A stretch of 64,000 nt of DNA, from NCBI RefSeq assembly GCF_003097135.1, contig NZ_QEQL01000003.1:434001-498000 (forward strand), in the 5' to 3' direction. Position 1 is the stretch's first letter. Every line of letters begins with the position of its first letter. This DNA is from Pseudomonas sp. URIL14HWK12:I12. Lineage in GTDB: Bacteria; Pseudomonadota; Gammaproteobacteria; Pseudomonadales; Pseudomonadaceae. The translations under genes were made by a program, and so were the position numbers. Positions 1 through 9,621 of this stretch are shown here, in pieces. The notes beneath the pieces were generated by a model. It was not told the origin of the DNA. It saw only the letters and a list, made by a program, of their open reading frames with translations, and made no database searches.

Positions 1-714
1 GATCGTGAAGCGGTCGGCGCGCTGATCACCATGCCGGAGTATGTCGACATCATCGTGCCCCGGGGAGGGCGCGGCCTGATCGAGCGTATCAGCCGCGACG
101 CCCGGGTGCCGGTGATCAAGCACCTCGACGGCATCTGCCATGTGTACGTGTCGGCGTACGCCGACCTGCCCAAGGCCCAGCGCATCGCCTTCCACGCCAA
201 GACCTACCGCTATGGCATCTGCGGCGCGATGGAAACCCTGTTGGTCAATGAGGTGGTCGCCGAGGCGTTCCTGCCGGCGATGGTCGCCCAGTTCCGAGAA
301 AAAGGTGTGGAGCTGCGCGGCTGCGAGCGCACCCGCGAGATCGTCGATGTTCAGGTGGCCAACGAAGAAGACTGGAGCACCGAGTACCTCGCGCCGATTC
401 TTTCTGTGAAGGTGGTCGAGGACCTGGACGCAGCCATCGAGCATATCAACCACTACGGGTCGCACCACACCGACTCGATCGTCACCGATCACCAGGGCGA
501 GGGGCGCCGCTTCCTTGCCGAGGTGGATTCCGCCTCGGTGATGCTCAACACCCCAACTTGCTTCGCCGATGGCTTCGAATACGGCCTGGGTGCGGAAATC
601 GGTATTTCCACCGACAAGATTCACGCCCGGGGGCCGGTCGGCCTGGAAGGCTTGACCTGCGAGAAGTACGTGGTCATCGGCGATGGCCAGCTGCGCGGTG
701 AGTCGAGCCATTGA
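1..714 (+). CDS. proA: Gamma-glutamyl phosphate reductase, 3' part
   Basis: The reading frame is open from base 1, so the gene starts outside the window and only the C-terminal part (237 residues) is present. ProA reduces gamma-glutamyl phosphate to glutamate-5-semialdehyde with NADPH in proline synthesis, in the cytoplasm. The visible segment has the family's PRGG..GLI stretch, the [10 protein letters not shown] block, and the C-terminal [21 protein letters not shown] block with GPVGLEGLT near the end. The catalytic cysteine region lies in the part seen, but I did not assign the residue with certainty. The stop codon overlaps the TTG start of nadD by four bases, so the two are probably translated together. 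Confidence 0.95.
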   Translation, partial: DREAVGALITMPEYVDIIVPRGGRGLIERISRDARVPVIKHLDGICHVYVSAYADLPKAQRIAFHAKTYRYGICGAMETLLVNEVVAEAFLPAMVAQFREKGVELRGCERTREIVDVQVANEEDWSTEYLAPILSVKVVEDLDAAIEHINHYGSHHTDSIVTDHQGEGRRFLAEVDSASVMLNTPTCFADGFEYGLGAEIGISTDKIHARGPVGLEGLTCEKYVVIGDGQLRGESSH

Positions 715-1373
715 GCGGGCAGGCAAGCGGGCTCCGGCGCACGGGAGTACTGGGGGGCACCTTCGACCCTGTGCACATCGGCCACCTGCGCAGCGCGCTG
801 GAAGTGGCCGACCTGCTGGCACTGGACGAGTTGCGCCTGGTGCCCAACTTCCGCCCGCCGCACCGCGACACCCCGCAAGTGGCGCCGCAGCAGCGCCTGC
901 GCATGGTCGAGCTGGCCGTGCAGGGCGCGGCGCCTTTGCGGGTCGACGGGCGGGAGCTGCTGCGCGACAAGCCCTCGTATACCGTCGACACCCTGGAGTC
1001 GATGCGCGCCGAGCTGGGGGAGCAGGCCCCATTGTTTCTGTTATTGGGCTGGGATGCCTTTTGCGGGCTGCCGGGGTGGCATCGCTGGGAAGCCTTGCTG
1101 CAGCATTGCCACATCATCGTGCTGCAGCGGCCGGATGCCGATGTGGAAGCCCCCGAGGCGCTGCGTGACTTGCTCGCCGCTCGCCAGGTGACCGACCCTC
1201 ACGCGCTCACCGGGCCTGCAGGCAATATCACGTTCGTCTGGCAGACCCCCCTGGCGGTGTCTGCCACGCAAATCCGGCAATCGCTTGCCAACGGCCAGTC
1301 GGTACGGTTCCTGGTACCCGATGCTGTACTGGCTTATATCGAGGCTAACGGTCTGTACCGTAAGCCATTGTGA
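711..1373 (+). CDS. nadD: Nicotinate-nucleotide adenylyltransferase
   Basis: NadD transfers AMP from ATP to nicotinate mononucleotide to give deamido-NAD, the next-to-last step of NAD synthesis. The N-terminal [11 protein letters not shown] motif is the nucleotidyltransferase signature (the HxGH ATP site), and SATQIR near residue 186 is the second nucleotide-binding motif. At 220 residues it is full length. The start is a TTG at 711 that shares bases with the proA stop. No in-frame ATG precedes the GGTFDP motif, so the rare start is well supported. The proA-nadD-rsfS-rlmH order is the usual Pseudomonas arrangement. Confidence 0.95.
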   Translation: MSGQASGLRRTGVLGGTFDPVHIGHLRSALEVADLLALDELRLVPNFRPPHRDTPQVAPQQRLRMVELAVQGAAPLRVDGRELLRDKPSYTVDTLESMRAELGEQAPLFLLLGWDAFCGLPGWHRWEALLQHCHIIVLQRPDADVEAPEALRDLLAARQVTDPHALTGPAGNITFVWQTPLAVSATQIRQSLANGQSVRFLVPDAVLAYIEANGLYRKPL

Positions 1374-1428
1374 ATACTCGCGTAGCCCCTTGCGGGCGCG
1401 CATATGACCTGAATACATACGAGTTTCT

Positions 1429-1809
1429 ATGAACAGCAAGAACACCCTCAACAGCGAAGCGCTGGTGGAACTGGCCACCGCCGCCCTCGAAGACATCAAG
1501 GCACAGGACATCCTGTGCATGGATGTAAAGGAAAAGACCAGCATCACCGACTTCATGCTGATTGCCACCGGTACTTCCAGCCGCCACGTCAACTCGATGA
1601 TCGAGCACGTGCGTGAGAAGGTGAAGGCCCAAGGCGTGCAGCCGCTCTCCGAAGAGGGCAAGGGCGACAGCGACTGGGTGCTGCTGGACCTAGGCGACGT
1701 GGTGGTTCACGTGATGACCTCCGCCGCTCGCCAGTTCTACGACCTGGAGCGCCTGTGGAAGGGCGCCGAGCAGAGCCGCGCCGCTCACGGCCCTGACGAA
1801 CAAGCCTAA
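1429..1809 (+). CDS. rsfS: Ribosomal silencing factor RsfS
   Basis: RsfS binds ribosomal protein uL14 on the 50S subunit and blocks joining with 30S when nutrients are short. The 126-residue protein has the conserved core of the family ([43 protein letters not shown]). The ATG at 1429 lies 55 bases after nadD; this gap holds no strong ribosome-binding site, so translation may be weak. rlmH follows nine bases after its stop, so the two are likely cotranscribed, which fits their shared ribosome target. Confidence 0.95.
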   Translation: MNSKNTLNSEALVELATAALEDIKAQDILCMDVKEKTSITDFMLIATGTSSRHVNSMIEHVREKVKAQGVQPLSEEGKGDSDWVLLDLGDVVVHVMTSAARQFYDLERLWKGAEQSRAAHGPDEQA

Positions 1810-1818
1810 GCGCCTGCT

Positions 1819-2286
1819 GTGCGAATTCGTCTGATCGCGGTGGGCTCGCGCATGCCCGGCTGGGTGGAGCAGGGCTGGCAGGAGTATGCCAAGCGCCTGC
1901 CGCCCGAGCTGCCCCTGGAGCTTGTGGAGATTCCGTTGACCACCCGGGGCAAGAATGCCGACGTGGCGCGGATGATCCGCCAGGAAGGCGAGGCGATGTT
2001 GGCCAAGGTGCAACCTGGCGAGCGCGTCGTCACTCTGGAGGTGCATGGCAAGCCCTGGAGCACCGAGCAACTGGCTGTGGAGCTGGATCGCTGGCGGCTG
2101 GACGCACGTACCGTGAACCTCATGGTGGGCGGCCCCGAGGGGCTGGCGCCCGAGGTATGCGCGCGGGCCGAGCAGCGGTGGTCGCTGTCGCCACTGACCT
2201 TGCCACACCCGCTGGTGCGTATCCTGATCGGCGAGCAGATCTACCGTGCCTGGACCGTGCTGTCCGGGCACCCGTACCACAAATAA
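1819..2286 (+). CDS. rlmH: 23S rRNA pseudouridine-1915 N3-methyltransferase
   Basis: RlmH is a SPOUT-class methyltransferase that uses SAM to methylate pseudouridine 1915 in helix 69 of 23S rRNA on assembled 70S ribosomes. The 155-residue length is exactly typical. The C-terminal half has the knot region ([34 protein letters not shown]). The start is GTG at 1819, giving the standard [10 protein letters not shown]-terminus; there is no upstream alternative. It lies between rsfS and mrdA with gaps of 9 and 18 bases. Confidence 0.95.
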   Translation: MRIRLIAVGSRMPGWVEQGWQEYAKRLPPELPLELVEIPLTTRGKNADVARMIRQEGEAMLAKVQPGERVVTLEVHGKPWSTEQLAVELDRWRLDARTVNLMVGGPEGLAPEVCARAEQRWSLSPLTLPHPLVRILIGEQIYRAWTVLSGHPYHK

Positions 2287-2304
2287 CGCCATGCGCAGCG
2301 TGCC

Positions 2305-4200
2305 ATGACCCAGCCCATTCGCCTCAAGGACCACGAAAAGGACGCGCGCCTGGTACGCACACGCGTGTTGGTCGGTGCCGTGGTGGTGGTGTGCCTGTTA
2401 TGCGTGCTGATCGGGCGGCTGTATTACCTGCAGGTGATCCAGTACGAGTACCACTCCACGCTTTCTGAAAACAACCGCGTCCATGTGCAGCCCATCCCGC
2501 CACCTCGTGGGATGATCTACGACCGTAATGGCGTGGTAATCGCAGACAACCGGCCCAGCTTCAACCTGAGTATCACTCGGGAACGCGCGGGGAAATGGCA
2601 GGAAACACTCGATACCGTCGTGGAAGTGCTCGGCCTGAGTGCCGATGATCGCGCGTTGCTGGAGAAGCGCCTGCGCCAGGGGCGTCGGCCCTTCGAACCG
2701 GTGCCGATCCTGATGGAGCTCAGCGAAGAGCAGATCGCCCGCATCGCCGTGAACCAGTTTCGCCTGCCCGGTGTGGACGTCGTCGCTCAATTGACCCGCC
2801 ATTACCCGCAGGGCGAGCATTTCGCGCATTCGGTAGGGTACATGGGCCGGATCAACGAAAAAGAGCTCAAGAGCCTGGACCCGGTGGCCTACAGTGGCAC
2901 CCACCAGATCGGCAAGACGGGCATCGAGCGCTTCTACGAAGATGAGCTTCATGGGCAGGTTGGCTATGAAGAGGTAGAGACCAATGCCCGAGGCCGGGTG
3001 ATGCGCGTGCTCAAGCGAACCGACCCCGAGCCCGGCAAGGACCTCGTGCTGACGCTGGACGTGAAGCTACAGGAAGCTGCTGAAAAGGCCCTGGGTGGGC
3101 GCCGTGGCGCGATCGTGGCACTCGACCCGCGTAACGGCGAGGTGCTGGCCATGGTGAGCCAGCCCAGCTTCGATCCGAACCCTTTCGTTACCGGCATCAG
3201 CTTCAAGGCCTACGCCGAACTGCGCGACTCGATCGACAGGCCACTGTTCAACCGCGTACTGCGGGGCCTTTATCCGCCAGGCTCGACCATCAAGCCGGCC
3301 GTGGCCATCGCAGGCCTTGACGGCGGTGTGGTTACGCCGAGCTCGCGGGTGTTCGACCCCGGCTATTACCAACTGGCCAATGTCGACCACAAATACCGCA
3401 ACTGGAACCGCTCAGGCGACGGTTGGGTTGACCTGGACACCGCCATCATGCGTTCCAACGACACTTATTTCTATGACCTGGCTCACAAGCTGGGTATTGA
3501 TCGGCTGTCTGATTATCTGGGCCGTTTCGGCATCGGCCGCAAGGTGTCCCTGGACATGTTCGAGGAGGCGCCCGGGCTGATGCCTGACCGCCAGTGGAAG
3601 CGCTTGACCCGCCGCCAGGCCTGGTTCCCTGGGGAAACCGTGATCCTCGGCATTGGCCAGGGATACATGCAGGTCACGCCGTTGCAGTTGGCCCAGGCCA
3701 CTGCATTGATCGCTAACAAGGGCCGCTGGAACCGCCCCCGCCTGGCCAAGGCCATCGGCGGCCAGCCACCCGTAGATCAAGACCCGATCCCGAACATCGT
3801 GCTGCGTGACCCCGGTGACTGGGCGCGGGTTACCCACGGCATGGAGCAAGTCACCCAGAATCTGCGCGGCACCGCGCGCAAGGCGTTTCTCGGCTCGCCC
3901 TACCGGGTGGCCGGCAAGAGCGGGACGGCGCAGGTGGTCGCGATCCGCCAGGGCGAGAAATACGACCGCAGCAAGGTCAAGGAGCGCCACCGCGACCATG
4001 CCTTGTTCGTAGGTTTCGCGCCTGCCGACAACCCGCGCATCGCCGTTTCGGTGATGCTGGAAAACGGCGAGGCCGGCTCCGGCGTTGCGGCGCCGGTGCT
4101 GCGCGAAGTGATGGACGCCTGGCTGCTGGGCCCCGATGGGCAGCTCAAACCCGAAATCGCCAGCACCACCGACAGCGGGAGCAAGGCACGTGAAGAATAA
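2305..4200 (+). CDS. mrdA: Penicillin-binding protein 2 (elongasome transpeptidase)
   Basis: PBP2 crosslinks peptidoglycan during lateral wall growth and works with RodA. The 631-residue protein has one membrane anchor (about residues 16-40), a class B dimerisation domain and a C-terminal transpeptidase domain. The catalytic serine is Ser327 in GSTIK, SND follows as the SxN motif, and Lys538 begins KSGT. The last 11 bases overlap the start of rodA, which couples synthesis of the polymerase and transpeptidase. It is part of the rlmH-mrdA-rodA-mltB-rlpA-dacA run. The C-terminal tail after about residue 610 is low-complexity and probably not catalytic. Confidence 0.96.
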   Translation: MTQPIRLKDHEKDARLVRTRVLVGAVVVVCLLCVLIGRLYYLQVIQYEYHSTLSENNRVHVQPIPPPRGMIYDRNGVVIADNRPSFNLSITRERAGKWQETLDTVVEVLGLSADDRALLEKRLRQGRRPFEPVPILMELSEEQIARIAVNQFRLPGVDVVAQLTRHYPQGEHFAHSVGYMGRINEKELKSLDPVAYSGTHQIGKTGIERFYEDELHGQVGYEEVETNARGRVMRVLKRTDPEPGKDLVLTLDVKLQEAAEKALGGRRGAIVALDPRNGEVLAMVSQPSFDPNPFVTGISFKAYAELRDSIDRPLFNRVLRGLYPPGSTIKPAVAIAGLDGGVVTPSSRVFDPGYYQLANVDHKYRNWNRSGDGWVDLDTAIMRSNDTYFYDLAHKLGIDRLSDYLGRFGIGRKVSLDMFEEAPGLMPDRQWKRLTRRQAWFPGETVILGIGQGYMQVTPLQLAQATALIANKGRWNRPRLAKAIGGQPPVDQDPIPNIVLRDPGDWARVTHGMEQVTQNLRGTARKAFLGSPYRVAGKSGTAQVVAIRQGEKYDRSKVKERHRDHALFVGFAPADNPRIAVSVMLENGEAGSGVAAPVLREVMDAWLLGPDGQLKPEIASTTDSGSKAREE

Positions 4201-5335
4201 CTTCGACCGCATTCTGTCGAGCGAAGACGTGATGCGCCGGCGCGCATCGTTCCTGCAGCGCATTCATGTCGACGGCCCCCTGTTGATCCTCCTGCTGATC
4301 CTGGCCTCCGGCAGCCTGTTCGTGCTGTATTCGGCCAGTGGCAAAAGCTGGGATTTGTTGATCAAGCAGGCGTCTTCGTTCGGGATCGGCCTGGTATCGA
4401 TGTTCGTCATCGCGCAGGTCGAGCCACGTTTCATGGCTCGGTGGGTGCCCCTCGCCTACGTGATCGGGGTGGTGCTGCTGGTGGCAGTGGACGTGATGGG
4501 CCATAACGCCATGGGCGCCACGCGCTGGATCAACATTCCCGGGGTGATCCGCTTCCAACCGTCGGAATTCATGAAGATCATCATGCCGGCAACCATCGCC
4601 TGGTACCTGTCCAAGCGCAACCTGCCGCCGCACCTCAAGCATGTGGTGGCGAGCCTGGGCCTGATCGGTGTGCCGTTCGTGCTGATCGTGCGCCAACCCG
4701 ACCTGGGTACTTCGCTGTTGATTCTGGCTTCAGGTGCTTTCGTTTTGTTCATGGCAGGCCTGCGCTGGCGCTGGATACTGAGCGTGGTCGCGGCGGCAGT
4801 GCCAGCAGCGGTGGTGATGTGGTTCTTCTTCATGCATGACTATCAGAAGCAACGCATCCTGACCTTCCTCGATCCGGAAAGCGACCCGCTGGGCACTGGC
4901 TGGAACATCATTCAGTCCAAGGCCGCGATCGGTTCGGGCGGGGTGTTCGGCAAAGGCTGGCTGATGGGTACGCAATCGCACCTGGACTTTCTGCCCGAAA
5001 GCCACACCGACTTCATCATCGCGGTGCTTGGCGAGGAGTTTGGCCTGGTGGGTATCTGCGCACTGCTGTTGATCTACCTGGCGCTGATCGGCCGCGGGCT
5101 GGTGATCACCGCTCAGGCGCAGACGCTCTACGGCAAGCTGTTGGCAGGCAGCCTGACGATGACCTTCTTCGTTTATGTGTTCGTCAATATCGGCATGGTC
5201 AGTGGCTTGTTGCCAGTTGTAGGGGTGCCGCTGCCCTTCATTAGCTACGGCGGAACTTCGCTGGTGACGCTACTGTCAGCGTTTGGGGTTTTGATGTCGA
5301 TCCATACCCACCGCAAATGGATCGCACAGGTTTGA
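4190..5335 (+). CDS. rodA: Rod shape-determining glycan polymerase RodA
   Basis: RodA is a SEDS-family peptidoglycan glycosyltransferase that polymerises lipid II in the elongasome with PBP2. The protein is about 381 residues with roughly ten hydrophobic segments and the family's FISYGGTS block near the C-terminus. I chose GTG 4190, which overlaps the mrdA end by 11 bases and gives a short polar N-terminus before the first membrane span. The open frame reaches back to 4136, but that part only reads through mrdA. An ATG at 4232 is a possible shorter start. Confidence 0.93.
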   Translation: MKNNFDRILSSEDVMRRRASFLQRIHVDGPLLILLLILASGSLFVLYSASGKSWDLLIKQASSFGIGLVSMFVIAQVEPRFMARWVPLAYVIGVVLLVAVDVMGHNAMGATRWINIPGVIRFQPSEFMKIIMPATIAWYLSKRNLPPHLKHVVASLGLIGVPFVLIVRQPDLGTSLLILASGAFVLFMAGLRWRWILSVVAAAVPAAVVMWFFFMHDYQKQRILTFLDPESDPLGTGWNIIQSKAAIGSGGVFGKGWLMGTQSHLDFLPESHTDFIIAVLGEEFGLVGICALLLIYLALIGRGLVITAQAQTLYGKLLAGSLTMTFFVYVFVNIGMVSGLLPVVGVPLPFISYGGTSLVTLLSAFGVLMSIHTHRKWIAQV

Positions 5336-5352
5336 GTAAGGTGACGTCAACA

Positions 5353-6357
5353 ATGCAGTCAATGCGGGCATGGGCCACGCGACACATCCCTTGGGTCGGC
5401 CTGGCGGGCCTGCTCAGTGGCCCGGCCCAGGCGGGGGACTACGACGGCTCTGCGCAGGTGACCGAGTTCGTCGGTGAAATGACCCGCGACTACGGCTTTG
5501 CCAGCGAGCAGTTGATGGGGGTGTTCCGCGAGGCCAAGCGCAAGCAGGCAATTCTCGACGCCATCTCCCGGCCTGCCGAACGGGTCAAACCGTGGAAGGA
5601 CTACCGGCCCATGTTCATCACCGACGCGCGCATTGCCCGTGGTGTGGACTTCTGGCGCCAGCACGAGGCCGCCCTGGCGCGTGCCGAGCAGCAATACGGG
5701 GTGCCGGCTTCAGTGATCGTCGCCATCATCGGCGTCGAGACGTTCTTCGGCCGTAACACCGGTAATTACCGAGTGATCGATGCCTTGTCGACACTGGGCT
5801 TCGATTACCCGCCCCGCGCAGACTTTTTCCGCAAGGAGCTGCGCGAGTTCCTGTTGCTGGCTCGGGAGGAGCAGGTCGACCCGCTCACCCTCAAGGGCTC
5901 CTACGCAGGTGCAATGGGCTTGCCGCAGTTCATGCCCAGTAGCTTTCGGGCCTACGCGGTGGATTTCGACAACGACGGCCACATCAATATCTGGAGCGAC
6001 CCAGACGACGCCATCGGCAGTGTCGCCAGCTACTTCGCCCGCCACGGCTGGGTGGCGGGGCAGGGCGTGGTCAGCCGCGCACAGCTGCAAGGCAGCCGGG
6101 CTCAGAGTGGTTTGAGTGCGGGTCTGGACCCTGATCGTACCGTTGGGGAGTTGCGAGCGCTGGGGTGGTCGAGTCATGATGCGCTGCGCGACGATGAGCC
6201 GGTCACAGCGTTCATGCTCGACGGCGACCAAGGCCCTGAATACTGGATGGGCCAGAAGAATTTCTATGTGATCACGCGGTATAACCGCAGCGCGATGTAC
6301 GCGATGGCGGTGCATCAATTGGCGGATCGTCTGATCCAGGTACGGGGCGGTAAATAA
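5353..6357 (+). CDS. mltB: Periplasmic lytic murein transglycosylase B
   Basis: MltB-family enzymes cleave the MurNAc-GlcNAc bond non-hydrolytically and leave anhydro-muropeptides. The catalytic glutamate is Glu129 in VETFFGR, followed by the SYAGAMGLPQFMPSSF substrate-groove motif and a YAVDFDNDGHINIW segment typical of the fold. The N-terminus is a signal peptide ending near AQA with no lipobox cysteine, so this copy should be soluble in the periplasm, like SltB1 of P. aeruginosa. The start at 5353 has a GTAAGGTGA-like site just upstream; an in-frame GTG at 5341 is an alternative. The stop is immediately followed by the rlpA ATG with no spacer. Confidence 0.92.
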   Translation: MQSMRAWATRHIPWVGLAGLLSGPAQAGDYDGSAQVTEFVGEMTRDYGFASEQLMGVFREAKRKQAILDAISRPAERVKPWKDYRPMFITDARIARGVDFWRQHEAALARAEQQYGVPASVIVAIIGVETFFGRNTGNYRVIDALSTLGFDYPPRADFFRKELREFLLLAREEQVDPLTLKGSYAGAMGLPQFMPSSFRAYAVDFDNDGHINIWSDPDDAIGSVASYFARHGWVAGQGVVSRAQLQGSRAQSGLSAGLDPDRTVGELRALGWSSHDALRDDEPVTAFMLDGDQGPEYWMGQKNFYVITRYNRSAMYAMAVHQLADRLIQVRGGK

Positions 6358-7365
6358 ATGCGGTTTCTGGTTACGAGCACATCCGTGAAGCTGATGGTCT
6401 GCGGCGCGGCGGCCCTGTTGGTTGCCAGCTGTTCAACCGGCAGCCGCACGCCCTCGACCGGCTACAAGGTTGCTGCACAGCCCGGGCTCGATATCAACCA
6501 CGCGCACAAGGACGGCGCCCCTTGGTGGGACGTGGACGTCAACAAGATCCCCGATGCGGTGCCTACCTTGCACACCGGGCCCTACAAGGCCAACCCCTAC
6601 ACCGTGCTGGGCAAGACCTACTTCCCCATGGCCGACTCCAAAAGTTACGTGGCTACCGGCACTGCGTCCTGGTACGGCACCAAGTTCCATGGCCAGAACA
6701 CCGCCAATGGCGAGGTGTACGACCTCTACGGCATGAGTGCAGCGCACAAGACGTTGCCGCTGCCCAGCTACGTTCGGGTAACCAACCTCGATAACAACCG
6801 TAGCGTGATCCTGCGGGTCAACGATCGCGGCCCGTTCTATTCCGACCGGATCATCGACCTCTCCTATGCAGCCGCCAAGAAGCTCGGCTACGCCGAGATC
6901 GGCACTGCGCGGGTGCGCGTCGAGGGTATCGACCCAGCCCAGTGGTGGGCGGCCCGTGGCCGTCCTGCGCCGTTGATGCTCAAGGAACCGGTCGTCAGTA
7001 CGCCGCCTCTCCAACCGGCGCTCACCGCCAGCGCCGGGACCATCGAGCAATACACGCCTCCGCCTGAGCAGCATGCGCCGGCCGTGCAGCCCGTGGCGAT
7101 CGACCCAAAAAAAAACGCTTCTGCGCAAGCAACTGGCCTGTTTCTCCAGGTGGGAGCCTTCGCCAACCCGGACGCTGCCGAACTGCTCCGGTCGAAGCTG
7201 GGCTCGATGGTGAGCGCCCCGGCTTTTACCAGCCCGATCGTGCGTAACCAGCAAACCCTGTACCGTGTGCGGCTGGGGCCGATCGCCTCGCAGAACGATG
7301 CACAGCAAATGCAGAACACGATTCGCATGGCCAACCTCGGCACGCCGAGCGTGGTCACCGAATGA
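6358..7365 (+). CDS. rlpA: Septal ring lytic transglycosylase RlpA
   Basis: RlpA is an outer-membrane lipoprotein that binds denuded glycan at the septum and, in P. aeruginosa, cleaves it. The signal sequence ends in a lipobox with Cys25. A double-psi beta-barrel domain (about residues 95-200) carries Glu119, His130 and Asp156, which align with the catalytic E120/H131/D157 I recall from P. aeruginosa RlpA. A proline-rich linker leads to a C-terminal SPOR domain (about 258-335). A run of nine A residues at 7107-7115 lies in the linker coding sequence. The ATG directly abuts the mltB stop. Confidence 0.94.
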   Translation: MRFLVTSTSVKLMVCGAAALLVASCSTGSRTPSTGYKVAAQPGLDINHAHKDGAPWWDVDVNKIPDAVPTLHTGPYKANPYTVLGKTYFPMADSKSYVATGTASWYGTKFHGQNTANGEVYDLYGMSAAHKTLPLPSYVRVTNLDNNRSVILRVNDRGPFYSDRIIDLSYAAAKKLGYAEIGTARVRVEGIDPAQWWAARGRPAPLMLKEPVVSTPPLQPALTASAGTIEQYTPPPEQHAPAVQPVAIDPKKNASAQATGLFLQVGAFANPDAAELLRSKLGSMVSAPAFTSPIVRNQQTLYRVRLGPIASQNDAQQMQNTIRMANLGTPSVVTE

Positions 7366-7456
7366 ACGGCGGCCACGGACGGCAGCCGGCAGCAAGTGGC
7401 TCGAAGCTCGAGCCCGAACCAAGAAGATTCGCCTTAACAACCATTTCGAGAGACGG

Positions 7457-8620
7457 ATGAACATCACCACCTTTGCCAAACGCTTGTGCCTGCTCGTTCC
7501 ACTGTTGACCACGCCCGCCTGGGCTGCCGATGTCACGCAAATGGTTCCCGCCCCGCCTCAACTGGCGGCCAAGGCCTACGTGCTGATGGAAGCCAACAGC
7601 GGCCAGGTACTGGTCGAAAGCAACGGCGACGAGCGCCTGCCGCCGGCGAGCCTGACCAAATTGATGTCGGCCTACATCGCCACCCTGGAAATCCACCGGG
7701 GCCAGATCAAGGACACCGACATGGTGACCGTCAGCGAGAACGCCTGGCGCACCGGCGGTTCGCGGATGTTCATCAAGGTCGGCTCCCAGGTATCGGTCAG
7801 CGACCTGCTGCACGGGATCATCATCCAGTCGGGTAACGATGCCACCGTCGCGCTCTCCGAGCACATCGCCGGCTCCGAGGATGCCTTTGCCGACATGATG
7901 AATGCCCAGGCGCAGAAGCTGGGCATGGTCAACAGCCACTTCATGAACCCCACCGGCCTGCCGAACCCGGACCACTACTCCACGGCCCATGACATCGGCA
8001 TCCTGGCCCGCGCGATCATCCATGAAGACCCGGCGCACTACGCGATCTATTCCCAGAAGGAATTCTTCTGGAACAACATCAAGCAGCCCAACCGCAACCT
8101 GTTGCTGTGGCGCGACAAGACGGTCGATGGCCTGAAAACCGGCCACACCGAAGAAGCCGGCTACTGCCTGGCCGCCTCGGCCGTGCGTGACGGCATGCGC
8201 CTGATCGCAGTGGTGTTCGGCACTACCAGCGACCAAGCCCGCGCCGCCGAAACGCAGAAGCTGCTGACCTACGGCTTCCGCTTCTATGAAACCCAGACCT
8301 TCTACAAAGCCGGCACCGAACTGGCCAAGGCCACCGTATGGAAGGGCACTGCCGGCGAAGTGAAGGCAGGCCTTGCCGAGGATCTGGCCATGACGCTGCC
8401 GCGCGGCCAGCTGAAGAACCTGCAGGCCAGCATGACCCTCAACCCGCAACTGACCGCTCCCATCGCTCAGGGCCAGGTCATCGGCAAGGTCGAGGTGAAG
8501 AACGGCGACAAAGTGGTTGAGACAAAGGATCTCGTTGCGCTGGACGCCGTTGACGAGGGTGGTATCTTCCGCCGCATCTGGGATAGCATTCGCCTATTCT
8601 TCTACGGCTTGTTCAACTGA
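7457..8620 (+). CDS. dacA: D-alanyl-D-alanine carboxypeptidase (PBP5/6 type)
   Basis: This enzyme trims the terminal D-alanine from muropeptide side chains in the periplasm. The 387-residue precursor starts with a signal peptide (cleavage near AWA-A). Ser65 in SLTK is the catalytic serine, SGN follows, and KTGHTEEAGY holds the KTG motif. The C-terminal part has the PBP5_C beta domain and ends in an amphipathic helix (RRIWDSIRLFFYGLFN) that anchors it to the inner membrane. An open frame extends upstream to 7265, but ATG 7457 is preceded by a GAGAGACGG site and begins the signal peptide. A strong terminator follows. Confidence 0.95.
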   Translation: MNITTFAKRLCLLVPLLTTPAWAADVTQMVPAPPQLAAKAYVLMEANSGQVLVESNGDERLPPASLTKLMSAYIATLEIHRGQIKDTDMVTVSENAWRTGGSRMFIKVGSQVSVSDLLHGIIIQSGNDATVALSEHIAGSEDAFADMMNAQAQKLGMVNSHFMNPTGLPNPDHYSTAHDIGILARAIIHEDPAHYAIYSQKEFFWNNIKQPNRNLLLWRDKTVDGLKTGHTEEAGYCLAASAVRDGMRLIAVVFGTTSDQARAAETQKLLTYGFRFYETQTFYKAGTELAKATVWKGTAGEVKAGLAEDLAMTLPRGQLKNLQASMTLNPQLTAPIAQGQVIGKVEVKNGDKVVETKDLVALDAVDEGGIFRRIWDSIRLFFYGLFN

Positions 8621-8632
8621 CCAGCCCTGTCG

Positions 8633-8671
8633 GCCCGCCCCCGCCAGTTTGGTGGGGGCGGGCTTGTTTTT
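8633..8671 (+). terminator. Intrinsic terminator after dacA
   Basis: A 14-base-pair stem (8633-8646 with 8650-8663, one G-T pair, three-base loop) is followed by TTGTTTTTA. It sits 12 bases after the dacA stop and closes the cell-wall operon; the lip genes downstream must therefore have their own promoter or depend on read-through. Confidence 0.9.
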
Positions 8672-8697
8672 AACGGCTTGATGAGGCCGTCACTGCC

Positions 8698-8973
8698 ATG
8701 ACTGATACCGCTGCAAAGCCGCCTGTCATCGAATTTCCTTGCAAGGACTACCCGATCAAGGTGATTGGTGACACCACGGTTGGCTTCAAGGACCTGGTGA
8801 TCGAGATCCTGTCCAAGTACGCCGCCGTCGACATTGCTACGCTGGCCGAGCGCCAGAGCAGCAATGGCAAATACACCACTGTGCAATTGCACATCTTGGC
8901 GACCGGCCAGGACCAGCTGCGCGACATCAACAGCGCGTTGCGGGCGACCGGCGTCGTGCACATGGTGCTCTGA
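8698..8973 (+). CDS. DUF493 (YbeD) family protein
   Basis: This 91-residue protein matches the YbeD/DUF493 family: a small cytoplasmic alpha-beta protein with an ACT-like fold and the conserved [13 protein letters not shown]-terminus. The family has no firmly known function, but it is regularly encoded between dacA and lipB, as here. Its stop overlaps the lipB ATG by one base, which suggests translational coupling with lipoate transfer. The start at 8698 is the only plausible one. Confidence 0.9.
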   Translation: MTDTAAKPPVIEFPCKDYPIKVIGDTTVGFKDLVIEILSKYAAVDIATLAERQSSNGKYTTVQLHILATGQDQLRDINSALRATGVVHMVL

Positions 8974-9620
8974 TGCCTGGGGTGCTGGGTGTGCGTGAAC
9001 TGGGCTTGGCGCCGTATGAGCCAGTCTGGCGCGCCATGCAGCATTTTACCGACCACCGGCCGGCGGCTGCTGGCGACGAACTCTGGCTGGTGCAGCATCC
9101 GCCGGTGTTCACCCAGGGCCAGGCCGGCAAGCCCGAGCACCTGCTGCTGCCGGGCGACATTCCGGTGGTGAAGGTCGACCGCGGCGGCCAAGTGACCTAC
9201 CATGGGCCTGGCCAACTGGTCGCTTACCTGCTGCTCGATGTACGGGCTCGTGGCTTCGGTGTACGCGACTTGGTCAACCGCATCGAGCACAGCTTGATCG
9301 ACACCCTCGCCAGCTTCGGCATCGCGAGCCAAGCCAAGGCAGATGCGCCGGGCGTCTATGTTGGTGGCGCCAAGATCGCTTCCTTGGGGCTGCGCATTCG
9401 CAATGGCCGATCGTTCCATGGGCTGGCGCTGAACGTCGACATGGACCTGGCTCCCTTCCGGCGCATCAACCCTTGTGGTTACGCCGGGCTACCCATGACC
9501 CAAGTGCGCGAGCACACGGGCCCGATTGATATGGCCGAGGTCAGTGCCCGGCTGCGCGCGCAGCTCGTCAAACACCTCGACTATGCTGAGCAGACGACCC
9601 TGACGGGCGGAATCGACTGA
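8973..9620 (+). CDS. lipB: Octanoyl-(acyl-carrier-protein):protein N-octanoyltransferase
   Basis: LipB moves octanoate from acyl carrier protein to the lipoyl domains of 2-oxoacid dehydrogenases and GcvH. The [12 protein letters not shown] motif, Lys134 in GGAKIASLG and the catalytic Cys168 in NPCGYAG are all present. At 215 residues it is normal length. It overlaps the DUF493 gene by one base and leaves a one-base gap to lipA, which completes the pathway by inserting the two sulfurs. Confidence 0.95.
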   Translation: MPGVLGVRELGLAPYEPVWRAMQHFTDHRPAAAGDELWLVQHPPVFTQGQAGKPEHLLLPGDIPVVKVDRGGQVTYHGPGQLVAYLLLDVRARGFGVRDLVNRIEHSLIDTLASFGIASQAKADAPGVYVGGAKIASLGLRIRNGRSFHGLALNVDMDLAPFRRINPCGYAGLPMTQVREHTGPIDMAEVSARLRAQLVKHLDYAEQTTLTGGID

Positions 9621-9621
9621 T

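Noticed and set aside
7265..7456. Upstream extension of dacA
   Set aside because: The extension overlaps rlpA in another frame and would bury the signal peptide; ATG 7457 has a ribosome site.
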